Counted from the first letter of the stretch, positions 1 through 8,836 are shown. The stretch: 41,743 nucleotides of DNA from an uncultured Prochlorococcus sp. (GCA_902583265.1 CACHVD010000009.1:1-41743), one strand, 5' to 3'. Notes: generated by a model from the letters alone, not told the origin. A program made the numbers and translations.

Positions 1-1837
1 GAACCGTCCAGATATGGATTCTCTAGTAGCTCTTGGAGTAACTAGCGCATATATGACAAGTCTTCTATCATTGTTATTTCCCATAACTGGTTTCCCTTGT
101 TTTTTTAATGAACCAGTTATGCTTTTAGGTTTTATACTTATAGGTCGTTTCTTAGAGGAAAGAGCAAGATACCAAACTGGTTCATCCATTGGAGAATTGT
201 TAGATCTTCAACCTGAAATGGCAAATATCTACACAGAAGATAATCAAATAAAGTCGATAAGAGTAAACTCCTTAAGACCTAATCAAGAGATTCAAGTTTT
301 AGCAGGCGACAGAGTACCTGCTGACTGCATCGTTATTCAAGGGAATTCATATGTTGATGTTTCACATATTACTGGAGAATCCAAACCTATCGAAGTAAAT
401 GAAGGCGCAAATCTATCTAGTGGATCATTAAATCTTAATTCAACTCTAAGACTAAAAGTACAAAAAGTAGGAGGGGATTCTTCTCTTGCAAAACTAGTAA
501 GTCTTATTGAGTCTGTAAACGCTAGAAAACCTCGCATTCAAAGAATCGCTGATGAAATTGCAGGCAAATTTACTTACTTTGTACTTATTTTTGCTACTTT
601 AACCTTCTTCTTTTGGTGGAAGGGGGCAAAAAACATTTGGCCTAATTTATTAAGTCATAATGACCAATTTATAACTCATTCTAGCCATACACTTCATAGT
701 TCTCTTGGTAGTAATGCTGAGAATTTCTTGAGTTTAGCAATTCAATTGTCAATTGCTGTTTTGGTAATAGCTTGTCCTTGTGCATTAGGGTTAGCAACCC
801 CAACTGTAATAACTGTCGCATCAGGTAAAGCAGCAAAAAAAGGTGTTTTATTTAAAGGCGGGGACAAAATAGAGATGGCTTCAAAAATTAATCACATTAT
901 TTTTGATAAGACAGGTACTTTAACAAAAGGTAAGCCTTTCATTGTTGATTATAAAAATAATAATGATCATTCATTTTTATTAAGAATAGCTGCAAGTTTA
1001 GAGAAGGAAAGCAGACATCCAATTGCGGATGCGTTAATTCGAGAGGCAAAAAAACAAAATTTAAGTTTATTTCCAATAAAAAAAATTTTCACCCATTCTG
1101 GAAGAGGTATTTCTGGAGAACTTGATTCAATTGATGGACTTATCAATATTGGAAACATTGAATGGCTACTAAGTAATGGAATAGTTATTAATAGTGATGC
1201 AAAAAAAGTCCTTGAAAATGAAGAGACCAAAACGAACACTATTATTGGAGTAAGTATCAAATACAAGTTATTAGGATTTATATTGTTAGGAGATTCACTT
1301 AGAGATGATTCAATTCAAACAGTTAACAATTTGAGAGAAAACAAATTTAAGATTAATATTTTAAGTGGAGATAGAAAACAAACAGTTTTAGCTTTAGCAA
1401 AAAAAATTGGTTTTAAAGAAACAGAAGTAAAATGGGATCTTCTTCCTCAAATGAAGCTGAAGAATATAGAAAATTTAAAAATCAATAATAAGGTAGCAAT
1501 GATAGGTGATGGTATTAATGATGTTCCAGCCTTAGCATCCTCAGACTTAGGCATTGCTGTTGGATCTGGGACTCAAATAGCTAAGGCTAATGCAGATGTA
1601 GTATTGATGGGAGATCAGCTAAATGGATTACCCTATGCCTTTAATCTTGCAAAAAAAACTATTAGAAAAATAAAACAAAATCTAACATGGGCTTTCGGTT
1701 ACAACTTACTAGCTATACCTTTAGCCGCCGGCATTTTATTCCCTAAATACGGTATTCTTCTTACTCCCTCAATAGCAGCATTATTAATGGCTACAAGCTC
1801 TATTACAGTTGTAATTAATGCTTTATCCTTAGATTAA
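1..1837 (+). CDS. Copper-type P1B ATPase, 5' end outside the window
   Basis: This is a membrane pump that uses ATP to move a soft metal, most likely Cu(I), across the plasma or thylakoid membrane. The reading frame is open from base 2, and the visible Met at base 14 lies inside the NxxD-MDSLVALG helix, so the N-terminal metal-binding domain and first helices are missing. Counting from that Met, the fragment has the TGES actuator loop (120-123), the CPC metal site in VIACPCALGLATP (254-256), the phosphorylated Asp in DKTGT (298), the SRHPIADA motif of the nucleotide-binding domain and GDGIND near the end. CPC plus HP marks P1B-1 copper pumps (PacS/CtaA type in cyanobacteria). A loop at about 214-228 before the CPC helix carries five His. 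The tmk start codon follows the stop directly, so the two are probably co-transcribed. Whether it is PacS or CtaA cannot be told here. Confidence 0.93.
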   Translation, partial: NRPDMDSLVALGVTSAYMTSLLSLLFPITGFPCFFNEPVMLLGFILIGRFLEERARYQTGSSIGELLDLQPEMANIYTEDNQIKSIRVNSLRPNQEIQVLAGDRVPADCIVIQGNSYVDVSHITGESKPIEVNEGANLSSGSLNLNSTLRLKVQKVGGDSSLAKLVSLIESVNARKPRIQRIADEIAGKFTYFVLIFATLTFFFWWKGAKNIWPNLLSHNDQFITHSSHTLHSSLGSNAENFLSLAIQLSIAVLVIACPCALGLATPTVITVASGKAAKKGVLFKGGDKIEMASKINHIIFDKTGTLTKGKPFIVDYKNNNDHSFLLRIAASLEKESRHPIADALIREAKKQNLSLFPIKKIFTHSGRGISGELDSIDGLINIGNIEWLLSNGIVINSDAKKVLENEETKTNTIIGVSIKYKLLGFILLGDSLRDDSIQTVNNLRENKFKINILSGDRKQTVLALAKKIGFKETEVKWDLLPQMKLKNIENLKINNKVAMIGDGINDVPALASSDLGIAVGSGTQIAKANADVVLMGDQLNGLPYAFNLAKKTIRKIKQNLTWAFGYNLLAIPLAAGILFPKYGILLTPSIAALLMATSSITVVINALSLD

Positions 1838-2476
1838 ATGAAAGGAAAATTTATCGTTATTGAGGGTATTGATGGATGTGGAAAGACTACCCAAATAGAT
1901 GAAATATCTAAATGGCTACCTAATAGTGGTCTAATAAAAAAAGGATCTAAATTAATCACAACAAGAGAGCCTGGAGGCAGTCTTTTAGGAAAAAAACTTA
2001 GAGGATTAATTCTTGATAACGATAAAAATAACAGACCTTCATCACTCGCGGAATTATTGCTTTATTCAGCAGATAGAGCTGAACATGTTTCCAAAATTAT
2101 TTCACCTGCTCTAAATAATAATGATTGGGTACTAAGTGATAGATTTTCTGATTCCACTCTAGCTTATCAAGGTTATGGAAGAAATATCAATTTAGAAGTA
2201 ATTAAAAATATTGAATCTATTGTGTGTCAAGGAGAATCTCCTGATCTAACTTTCTTCTTAGATATTTCTCCAAAAGAGAGTATATTCAGAAGAAAAAATG
2301 AAATTCCAGACAGAATAGAGTCTGAAGGTATTAGATTTTTAGAAAAAGTAAATGAAGGCTTCAAACTAATTGCCAAAGAAAAAAACTGGAAAGTAATATC
2401 TGCTTCACAAAATATTAAAACTATTTCTAATCAAATAAAAGCGACAATAATAAACAATTTTTCTAATAACAAATGA
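1838..2476 (+). CDS. tmk: Thymidylate kinase
   Basis: Tmk phosphorylates dTMP to dTDP for DNA synthesis in the cytoplasm. The 212-residue length is normal. The P-loop [10 protein letters not shown] sits at residues 9-18, the dTMP-binding TTREPGG follows, and the [15 protein letters not shown] segment carries the DR motif and the lid region. The ATG starts immediately after the ATPase stop codon. Its own TGA overlaps the holB ATG by four bases (ATGA), indicating translational coupling. The tmk-holB pairing is common in bacteria, so the assignment is secure. Confidence 0.97.
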   Translation: MKGKFIVIEGIDGCGKTTQIDEISKWLPNSGLIKKGSKLITTREPGGSLLGKKLRGLILDNDKNNRPSSLAELLLYSADRAEHVSKIISPALNNNDWVLSDRFSDSTLAYQGYGRNINLEVIKNIESIVCQGESPDLTFFLDISPKESIFRRKNEIPDRIESEGIRFLEKVNEGFKLIAKEKNWKVISASQNIKTISNQIKATIINNFSNNK

Positions 2477-3441
2477 TTAAGTTAAAAAAAAATAATTTTT
2501 TATTTAATGATGAAGTCAATACTAGTCTTAGTAACATAATTAAAAACAAATCATTTGCTAATGGTTACATATTTTATGGTGCTGAAGGAGTAGGAAAAAA
2601 GCAAACGGCTCTTCTCTTTATAGAAGAAATTTTCAAACAATCTTCACCAAGCGAGAATTTTGAAGAGAGAATTATCAACAATAACCATCCTGATTTTCTA
2701 GTTATCGAACCCGATTCTCTTTTGTCAACTAAAAATTCAAGAAGTTCCAGCCTTGAAAAAACAATAAGAAGTGAATCTGATATTATTAAGGTCACTCAAA
2801 TACGCAAGATAAAAACTTTTCTTAGTCAGAAATCAATAAACTCAGAAAAAAAAATTGTTTTAATTATTGATGCGCACCTTCTAAATGAATCAGCCTCAAA
2901 TTGTTTATTGAAAACTTTAGAAGAACCTAGTAATGGCATTTTTATTTTATTAACATCTAAATTAAACCTTCTCTTAGATACGATCATCTCAAGATGCCAA
3001 ATGATAAGGTTTCGACCCTTTTCCAGTAACCAAATAAAGTCTATTTTGAAAGATCATTTAGATACTTCTAAATTAGAGATTAATTCGAATTTTAAATTTG
3101 AAGATTTTATAAACTCCGCTAATGGATCTCCAAATCAATTATTGAAAAATATTGAAATTTGGAATGATTATTCAGATGAAATTATAAGTAAATTGGATTC
3201 TCCAATAAAAAATAGTCTAGAAATACTAGAAATCTCTAAATTAATATCTGAAAAATTAGACATTTATCAACAGATTTGTTTAGTCAATTTAATACAAACT
3301 ATTTGGTGGAGAAAGACAAAAAATATTAATTTAGTAAATAAACTTGAAAATTTAAAAAATCTCCTTAGAAGAAACATTCAACCAAAATTGGCATGGGAAA
3401 TTACTTTTTTAAAAATATCAATGAAAGATATACAAGTTTAA
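2473..3441 (+). CDS. holB: DNA polymerase III delta-prime subunit
   Basis: HolB is a clamp-loader subunit of the replicative polymerase that helps load the beta clamp. The 322 residues show the AAA+ layout: a P-loop-like [11 protein letters not shown] near residues 36-46, the Walker B-like region [20 protein letters not shown], and the sensor and arginine-finger segment containing SRCQ. The C-terminal helical collar is poorly conserved, as usual for delta-prime. The gene overlaps tmk by four bases. Its stop codon overlaps the stop codon of rpaA on the other strand (bases 3438-3441), leaving no room for a terminator between them. Confidence 0.92.
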   Translation: MIKLKKNNFLFNDEVNTSLSNIIKNKSFANGYIFYGAEGVGKKQTALLFIEEIFKQSSPSENFEERIINNNHPDFLVIEPDSLLSTKNSRSSSLEKTIRSESDIIKVTQIRKIKTFLSQKSINSEKKIVLIIDAHLLNESASNCLLKTLEEPSNGIFILLTSKLNLLLDTIISRCQMIRFRPFSSNQIKSILKDHLDTSKLEINSNFKFEDFINSANGSPNQLLKNIEIWNDYSDEIISKLDSPIKNSLEILEISKLISEKLDIYQQICLVNLIQTIWWRKTKNINLVNKLENLKNLLRRNIQPKLAWEITFLKISMKDIQV

Positions 3442-4220
3442 TCGACTGCAGAGTTTATCAAATTAGGATTTCTTGCTTGAATAAACTCTTGCTTTGCAGT
3501 TTCAACTTGAGAACCAATGGGTAGCTCAAGACAATATCCCGCACCATATACAGTTTTTATATATGTGGGCTTACGTGGATCAGGTTCTAGTTTTGTGCGC
3601 AAGTGTCTAACATGAACTCTTATTGTCTCAATATCATCATCAGGTTCATATCCCCATACTTCTTTTAGGATTAATGCTGGCGATACAGTTTGACCATGCC
3701 TCTGCAACAGGCAGTGGAGTAATTCAAACTCAAGATGCGTTAATCTTACAGGCGATTCAAACCAGATAGCTTCAAATCTTTCAGGAACAAGAGTTAAAGG
3801 GCCATAATTTAGTATTTCTTGTTGATTACTAGAATTCAATTGTGCTCTATTCGTTCTTCTTAATAATGCTTTTATGCGTACATGTAATTCTTCTAGATCG
3901 AATGGCTTTGTAATGTAATCATCTGCTCCTGAATTAAAACCAGTCACTTTATCTTTAAGGCCCCCTAATGCAGTTATCATCAAAATTGGGATATTTGATG
4001 TTCTTTCATCCCTCCTAAGTCGCTGGCACAAAGTTAACCCATCAACACTTGGCAACATTAAATCTAATAGTATTAAATCTGGTGAGTATTGAAGGGCTAA
4101 TGCTTGTCCTTTAATTCCATCTTCAGCCTTTTGGACATCGAAACCAGAATGTTCTAAATGACCTGCCACTAAATCACGCATATCACGATCATCTTCAATT
4201 AAAAGGATTGAAATTTTCAT
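3438..4220 (-). CDS. rpaA: OmpR-type response regulator RpaA
   Basis: RpaA is the DNA-binding output regulator of the cyanobacterial circadian and light system and partners the histidine kinase SasA. The receiver domain (about 1-120) has acidic residues ED-D at 9-11, phospho-acceptor D53 in LLDLMLP, T82 and K104 in KPF. A winged-helix domain fills about 140-235 and includes [20 protein letters not shown] and a conserved [16 protein letters not shown] segment. QRLRRDERT and GFNSGADDY fit RpaA as I know it rather than RpaB. It is convergent with holB. The 408-base gap upstream presumably holds its promoter. A paralogous regulator is the only real alternative. Confidence 0.9.
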   Translation of the reverse strand: MKISILLIEDDRDMRDLVAGHLEHSGFDVQKAEDGIKGQALALQYSPDLILLDLMLPSVDGLTLCQRLRRDERTSNIPILMITALGGLKDKVTGFNSGADDYITKPFDLEELHVRIKALLRRTNRAQLNSSNQQEILNYGPLTLVPERFEAIWFESPVRLTHLEFELLHCLLQRHGQTVSPALILKEVWGYEPDDDIETIRVHVRHLRTKLEPDPRKPTYIKTVYGAGYCLELPIGSQVETAKQEFIQARNPNLINSAVD

Positions 4221-4628
4221 ATCTATAGAGTATTAATTTAAAATTAAGTTTTAGTATTATGATTCTCTCAAGAATTTATAAAGATTGCTGAATTAGTGTA
4301 AACAATTTTATCAATTAGATTTATCTAATAAATCAATAATACCAAGGGATTGAACATAAATTGTAAATTTTATGAAAGTTTAAATTTTACAATTTCTTTT
4401 GATTCTATTTACTTTTTCTTAATAATCAGATGAATATCAGGAAAAAAAATAATGATTAAATTTAAAAGAATATCTAATTAAAAGTGCCACAGTAGGCATC
4501 TAAGGATGAAACAAATAAGGGGGAATTAAAGTTTTTAAAGAAGATTTAATATTGTTTAAAGTTTTTTTGATTACTTCTGAGTGTTTAAATTATTAATTTT
4601 GTTTATATTAAAAAAAATTTAAGTTTCT
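4221..4628. other. 408-base gap between rpaA and a hypothetical gene
   Basis: This is the longest gene-free stretch in the window. It must contain the start region of rpaA (minus strand) and of the gene at 4629 (plus strand). Most of it is very AT-rich. One less AT-rich patch at about 4484-4525 has a weak hairpin (TGCC 4485-4488, GGCA 4495-4498) followed by a purine-rich run with five G. No tRNA, repeat array or convincing protein-coding frame is visible. A small RNA is possible but not shown. Confidence 0.5.
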
Positions 4629-4988
4629 ATGAAAAAGAATTCTATTATCTACTCTGATTTGTCAAAAAAACAACTAGAAATTCTTAAAGAACTTTATATT
4701 CAAAAAAAAGTTGAATCAATGAGTAATCAAGAACTTAAACAATATGTACTAGAAATTATTTCTCATCAGATAAACGATACTATTGGCAAAGAAGAAGAAA
4801 TGGAAGCATGGAGAGAAATGTCAGATTTTTTTGGAGAACAATTTGAAATAACTATCCAAGAAATACAAACAAAATATATTGACTATCAAAACGTTCCTGA
4901 AACAGAAATAGATCCTCAGAAACAAAGAATAGAATTACTTGAAAGGAATAATTTAGATCCAGAGAAAAAGGATATGTGGGATGATTAG
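4629..4988 (+). CDS. Hypothetical charged, helical protein, 119 aa
   Basis: I do not recognise this protein. It is soluble, rich in Glu, Lys and Gln, and predicted mostly helical, with no signal peptide or membrane segment. The core includes MSNQELKQYVLEIISHQIND and IGKEEEMEAWREMSDFFGEQ. The tail is acidic and ends in MWDD. The ATG follows an A/T-rich leader with no clear Shine-Dalgarno sequence. It lies alone between the long gap behind rpaA and the restriction-gene region, so it may be part of the accessory stretch rather than the core genome. Codon use looks like that of its neighbours. Confidence 0.7.
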   Translation: MKKNSIIYSDLSKKQLEILKELYIQKKVESMSNQELKQYVLEIISHQINDTIGKEEEMEAWREMSDFFGEQFEITIQEIQTKYIDYQNVPETEIDPQKQRIELLERNNLDPEKKDMWDD

Positions 4989-5048
4989 AATTTCCTGAAA
5001 GGTTTACTTGAAACTATAAAAGCAGAAACTATTAAATATTGATTATAA

Positions 5049-5141
5049 AGACGTATAAATAAATTATCTACCAAGAGAATTGGTTTTCTCAGATATCAAA
5101 TAGATCAATGGATAGATGGGAAAAGAGATACATGGAAATAA
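5049..5141 (+). pseudogene. Possible remnant of an AlpA/excisionase-type gene (C-terminal end only)
   Basis: One frame between stop codons reads KLSTKRIGFLRYQIDQWIDG followed by KRDTWK and a stop. This resembles the end of small AlpA/MerR-like winged-helix proteins, where a basic wing with an aromatic residue is followed by an E/D-I-x-x-W-I/L helix. The DNA upstream has in-frame stops and I could not find the expected N-terminal helix-turn-helix in any frame, so at most a fragment is left. The link to AlpA rests on about 25 residues read by eye and is tentative. Its position between a restriction gene at a tRNA and a core gene would suit a decayed integrative element. Confidence 0.3.
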
Positions 5142-5172
5142 AATTTTTATTAATATACTTTTGAAATCAGGA

Positions 5173-6465
5173 TCATTCAAAAAGTATTTCCTCAGGATCT
5201 CTATATTGGATTACGCCTTCATATTCTGAATCAATTTTTCTTAGATATTCTTCTACATTTTTAAAACCTTGTTCAAAAACAATTTCGTTAACCATTTCAG
5301 CAAGTTTTTTGCCATTGATTAATAAAAGAGGATACTTATCTTCAAGAATTTCAATTTGTACTTTATCTGAAAAATAAGAGGTAGTTACATATACACCCAA
5401 CCATCCTCTTTTAAGTTTGGCGACTGTTCTTGCAATATGATTGCCTCCTGTTGGACTATTTAAGGATTCACATTTTGCTTGTCCTAAAACAATAACTTTT
5501 GCACTTCCAAAACCAGTTCCAATATCCATTCTCCCTATAAAGTCTATTCCAGAATCTCCACTACCTTTTGTTATCCACCCTGCTTTATAGTCTTTTGCAG
5601 ACTTCCTTATTAGATATTCAGTTACGATAGATGCTAAATTCTCAAATCTGAGTTTGTTGTTGTCATAAAAATCATATATTTCTTTTAGCGTTTTAAATTC
5701 TTTTGAACCTTTTTCTGGTTTTTGTTGAGAAGTTGGAAGAACATTCAGTTTAAATACATTTCTTCTTAAACTATCAATACTTTTATTCCCCAATCCAATC
5801 CATTTTTTCCATGATGAAGGTGCTTTTTTTAGTGTTTCCTCTATAGATAAATTTTTATCTCGCCGAAGGTTTATCCATTCCCAATCAAAATATTCATTTT
5901 CTAAAGTCATCTCCAATACAGCAAAATCAAAAACATAATTAACAAAATCTTTGTTAGTTTTTCCATTATGTTGAACAATTCTCTCTGCATTTGTAATTAT
6001 TCCAAATCCATTAAACTCCAAAAAACCTTTTTGCTTTCCATCAATTGATTTTCTTTTAAAAAATATTATCGGGCATGCCTCTCTTCTCACATTAATATTG
6101 CTTGAATTATGTATTTCAAATTGCTTAAGTAGTGCTTTATTGCCTGATTTTTTCTCAGGATCTCCTATGTCCTTATTATCTCCGTAATATCTAATATGAC
6201 CTTTTTGAACATTATAAAAATCTTGCCATGGAGTAACTAAAGAACCACTTTTATGTGGACTTGAAGAAGTAATTATGGCAGGTGTTCTTTCTATACTCTT
6301 ATTTCTTACTTTTCCTATAGGATTTATTCCACTTTCTAACAAAACTAAATTTTCATTTGGTAAGTCCGTATAAAATGAAAAGTTAGGATAACCATCAATT
6401 TCAATTTGATCTCTTACTTTATCTTTTGGATATCTAAATATTTGCCCAATTTTTAATTTATTCAT
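5173..6465 (-). CDS. AspBHI-like modification-dependent restriction endonuclease
   Basis: This is a probable stand-alone endonuclease that cuts DNA carrying modified cytosine. The N-terminal half (about 1-200) contains TPWQDFYNVQKGHIRYYGDN, which fits the SRA-like N-domain of the AspBHI/MspJI group. The C-terminal part (about 270-400) looks like an Mrr/HsdR-type nuclease: GDSGID (D304, D308) followed by the QAK motif (Q329, K331) in VIVLGQAKC, the D-Q/E-x-K signature of the PD-(D/E)xK fold. The length of 430 residues is close to the family's. No methyltransferase gene lies nearby, as expected for a modification-dependent enzyme. The gene has its own ATG and is flanked by the 11-bp repeats and tRNA-Asn upstream. 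Confidence is good for the nuclease domain and moderate for the AspBHI subfamily. Confidence 0.78.
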   Translation of the reverse strand: MNKLKIGQIFRYPKDKVRDQIEIDGYPNFSFYTDLPNENLVLLESGINPIGKVRNKSIERTPAIITSSSPHKSGSLVTPWQDFYNVQKGHIRYYGDNKDIGDPEKKSGNKALLKQFEIHNSSNINVRREACPIIFFKRKSIDGKQKGFLEFNGFGIITNAERIVQHNGKTNKDFVNYVFDFAVLEMTLENEYFDWEWINLRRDKNLSIEETLKKAPSSWKKWIGLGNKSIDSLRRNVFKLNVLPTSQQKPEKGSKEFKTLKEIYDFYDNNKLRFENLASIVTEYLIRKSAKDYKAGWITKGSGDSGIDFIGRMDIGTGFGSAKVIVLGQAKCESLNSPTGGNHIARTVAKLKRGWLGVYVTTSYFSDKVQIEILEDKYPLLLINGKKLAEMVNEIVFEQGFKNVEEYLRKIDSEYEGVIQYRDPEEILFE

Positions 6466-6571
6466 AATTTTCTCTGAACAAATAATTATATTTATTTTGC
6501 CAGATATTGAAAATAATTCCCCACCATTTATAAATTACTTCCCCACCATTTCCCCACCATTTCCCCACCAT
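6458..6571 (-). other. Short frame through the repeat array into the restriction gene start
   Basis: An ATG at 6571 opens a 37-codon frame that runs through the 11-bp repeats and stops inside the start of the restriction gene, overlapping its ATG by a few bases. Because 11 is not a multiple of three, the repeats read as changing Trp/Gly-rich words such as VGKWWGNGG. It could be a leader peptide or a chance frame created by the G-rich repeats. I see no ribosome binding site for it and do not call it a gene. Confidence 0.15.
6517..6571. repeat. 11-bp direct repeat array, five phased units
   Basis: The unit TTCCCCACCAT occurs exactly at 6517-6527, 6539-6549, 6550-6560 and 6561-6571. The slot at 6528-6538 is the right length but degenerate, so all units keep a strict 11-bp period, about one helical turn. 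The C-rich units stand out from the AT-rich surroundings. The array lies between the restriction gene start and the tRNA-Asn terminator. Such phased direct repeats suit cooperative protein binding, for example integrase arm sites or an operator for the restriction gene. It is too short and has no spacers, so it is not a CRISPR. Confidence 0.9.
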
Positions 6572-6587
6572 AAACATCACACAGAAA

Positions 6588-6612
6588 TAAAAAAAGACTC
6601 CTTATGGAGTCT
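6588..6612 (-). terminator. Rho-independent terminator after tRNA-Asn
   Basis: A perfect 7-bp stem (AGACTCC 6595-6601, GGAGTCT 6606-6612) with a TTAT loop is followed on the minus strand by a run of T (bases 6594 down to 6589). It lies about 25 bases past the 3' end of tRNA-Asn and would end its transcript before the repeat array. Confidence 0.85.
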
Positions 6613-6637
6613 GGTGAAAGTTAATTTATAATTTGAA

Positions 6638-6709
<72 letters not shown>

Positions 6710-6758
6710 ATATAAAATGAATTTAGCTCTTTAAAGTACCTTATGACAAGTAAAAGAA

Positions 6759-7433
6759 TTAATTATATTGAAATTTTGATGGTTCTTGCCAAGTAGACAA
6801 AAAGCCATTTTTCAACTCTGCTACTGAATCAGCATAAGTTAATTCTTCATATCGATGCGTAATCCATAAAGCGGACAAAGGTTTTTTATTATCATTTGTA
6901 AGATTTTTAATAGTATTTAAAACTTTTAATTGGCTGGTTTGATCAAGTAAAGCTGTAGGCTCATCCAAAAGAATAAAATTACTATTACTAATAAGAGCGC
7001 ATGCAATAGTTAAGCGTTGTTTTTGTCCGCCGCTTAACGTATGAGTTGGTCTTTTTTCAAAACCAGTTAATCCCACCTGATCAAGCACATTTTCAATTTT
7101 TTTATTAATTTCATAATCACTTATATTTTGTTTAATATTAATCAGAAGTTCGCTCCTGCAATTTGGCATTAATATTTGATGGTCAGGGTTTTGAAATACC
7201 ATTCCTATATTTGCCTTGGAATTAATAACTCCAGTGTTGGGATTTATTATGCCATTAATTAATTTTAAAAGGGTACTTTTCCCACTCCCGTTTTTACCAA
7301 CGACCATCCAAAACCCTGGTTTTTTTATTGATAAATTACACTTAAAAATTAAATTTTCTTTTTTACCCGGATAAGAAAAAGAGACATCTTTGAAATGAAT
7401 ATAAGGTACTTCATTTTCAAGAAAATCTCGCAT
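6759..7433 (-). CDS. ECF/CbiO-type ABC transporter ATP-binding protein
   Basis: This cytoplasmic ATPase would power an importer, probably of the energy-coupling-factor type. It has a full nucleotide-binding domain: Walker A GKNGSGKST near residue 47, the Q-loop in VFQNPDHQILMP, the signature LSGGQKQRL, Walker B ILLDEPTALLD and the H-loop WITHR. The FQNPDHQ motif is typical of CbiO/EcfA proteins and their plastid relatives. No transmembrane or substrate-binding partner is nearby, so the substrate cannot be named. The ATG overlaps the stop of the upstream gene (TAATG at 7431-7435), indicating coupling. The tRNA-Asn gene lies downstream on the same strand. Confidence 0.88.
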   Translation of the reverse strand: MRDFLENEVPYIHFKDVSFSYPGKKENLIFKCNLSIKKPGFWMVVGKNGSGKSTLLKLINGIINPNTGVINSKANIGMVFQNPDHQILMPNCRSELLINIKQNISDYEINKKIENVLDQVGLTGFEKRPTHTLSGGQKQRLTIACALISNSNFILLDEPTALLDQTSQLKVLNTIKNLTNDNKKPLSALWITHRYEELTYADSVAELKNGFLSTWQEPSKFQYN

Positions 7434-7714
7434 TAATTCTGTGATTCTAAGTTGAGAGAGAAACCTGGTCTCTTAGCCCCTCCTGCAACTGATGATTTTT
7501 CATATATTTGAACAGAAATGATTTCTTTAGATCTTACAGCAATTAATTTATCTTGCACTTTATCACACCTTAATTCAATCAAATTTGAAGACTCTAAAGT
7601 TTCATTCATAGAACTTTTTATTTCATCAAAAATTCGTTTGACATCTTCAAATTCTTTCTTTTGAATTGAAAGTGGAAAAGGTGAATATCTCAAACTTAGT
7701 TCCAAGGAATACAT
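7433..7714 (-). CDS. Conserved hypothetical protein, about 93 aa
   Basis: I do not recognise a named family. It is a small soluble protein with an N-terminal beta-like segment (YSLELSLRYSPFPLSIQKKE), a helix with many acidic residues, and a C-terminal part ending in GGAKRPGFSLNLESQN. I chose the ATG at 7714 over a GTG two codons upstream; neither has a clear ribosome binding site. Its stop overlaps the start of the ABC ATPase gene by one base, so the two are likely an operon and may share a role in the transporter. That functional link is inference. Confidence 0.8.
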   Translation of the reverse strand: MYSLELSLRYSPFPLSIQKKEFEDVKRIFDEIKSSMNETLESSNLIELRCDKVQDKLIAVRSKEIISVQIYEKSSVAGGAKRPGFSLNLESQN

Positions 7715-7867
7715 AATCACTATTAAAAACTACTTTTTATAATAATAAATATTTTCACCCAGAAAGTAATTTAAATTAAATTCTTTTGAGAAAATTATAT
7801 AAAAGATCTTTAAATACAATTATTATGGAAATAGGAGATTTAATTTTGCAATTTAAATAATTATTTC

Positions 7868-8836
7868 ATGGAAATAGCAAATAATATAACTTCTCTTGTT
7901 GGAAATACCCCTTTAGTTAAATTAAATCGAATCAGAGATTATTTTAATTCTTATCCAGAAATAATAGCCAAGCTAGAAAGTTTCAATCCATCAGCTTCCG
8001 TTAAGGATCGCATCGCTTATTCAATGTTATGTAAAGCTGAAGAAGAAGGATTGATTACGCCAGATAAAACAACTTTAATAGAGGCGACAAGCGGAAATAC
8101 TGGCATTGCATTAGCAATGGTTGCTGCAGCAAAAGGCTATAAATTAATTTTAACTATGCCTGATACGATGAGTATTGAAAGAAGGGCAATGTTGAGAGCA
8201 TATGGAGCTGAACTACAGTTAACACCAGGGAAGGAAGGAATGAAAGGAGCTTTAGATTTAGCTAATGAATTATCTTTAAGTATTTTAAATAGCTATCAAT
8301 TTAATCAATTTGAAAATTTTGCTAATCCAGATATTCATGAAAGAACAACGGCCCAAGAAATATGGGCCCAATCTAATAACAATGTAGATGGATTAGTTAC
8401 AGGAGTAGGTACTGGAGGGACAATTACTGGTTGCGCACGTTTTTTGAAAAAAGTTAATCCAAATTGCAAAATTTATGCTGTAGAGCCCAAAAAAAGTGCC
8501 GTCATTTCTGGAGAAAAAGCAGGGTCTCATTCAATTCAAGGAATAGGAGCAGGTTTCGTACCGAAAGTCCTGAATACTGAATTAATTGATGAAATTATAA
8601 AAGTAGATGACGATGAAGCATTTTATTATGGGCGTTTATTAGCTCGATTGGAAGGTCTTTTGTCAGGTATCAGCAGTGGTGCCGCTTTAGCAGCGACTAT
8701 AAAAATCGGCGAAAGGAAAGAACTAATGAATAAAAGATTAATTGTAATTCTTCCAAGTTTTGGTGAAAGATATTTATCAACAGCAATGTTTGAATCGAAC
8801 ACCTCAATTCAAGCCAGAAAAGATGGTTATCTTTAA
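7868..8836 (+). CDS. cysK: Cysteine synthase A
   Basis: CysK is a PLP enzyme that makes cysteine from O-acetylserine and sulfide in the cytoplasm. The 322 residues match the family length. The PLP lysine is K46 in PSASVKDRIAY, the substrate loop TSGNTG is at 74-79, and the phosphate-cradle loop GTGGTITG follows near residue 180. The C-terminal SGISSGAA segment is also typical. It stands opposite the hypothetical-ABC operon across a 153-base gap and precedes a J-domain gene by 16 bases. A cysM-type variant is a minor alternative. Confidence 0.95.
   Translation: MEIANNITSLVGNTPLVKLNRIRDYFNSYPEIIAKLESFNPSASVKDRIAYSMLCKAEEEGLITPDKTTLIEATSGNTGIALAMVAAAKGYKLILTMPDTMSIERRAMLRAYGAELQLTPGKEGMKGALDLANELSLSILNSYQFNQFENFANPDIHERTTAQEIWAQSNNNVDGLVTGVGTGGTITGCARFLKKVNPNCKIYAVEPKKSAVISGEKAGSHSIQGIGAGFVPKVLNTELIDEIIKVDDDEAFYYGRLLARLEGLLSGISSGAALAATIKIGERKELMNKRLIVILPSFGERYLSTAMFESNTSIQARKDGYL

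Noticed and set aside
4346-4355. GGGATTGAAC, close to the T-loop part of tRNA-Asn (GGGATTCGAAC), as a possible far attachment copy
   Set aside because: It lacks one base and the match is only about ten bases long, without the rest of the tRNA end. In AT-rich DNA this can be chance.
6517-6571. CRISPR array
   Set aside because: The units are 11 bp with no spacers and no cas genes are nearby.
7825-7860. Twelve-codon upstream frame before cysK (starting ATGGAAATAG, like the cysK start)
   Set aside because: Too short, no ribosome binding site, and the shared ATGGAAATAG is a ten-base coincidence.
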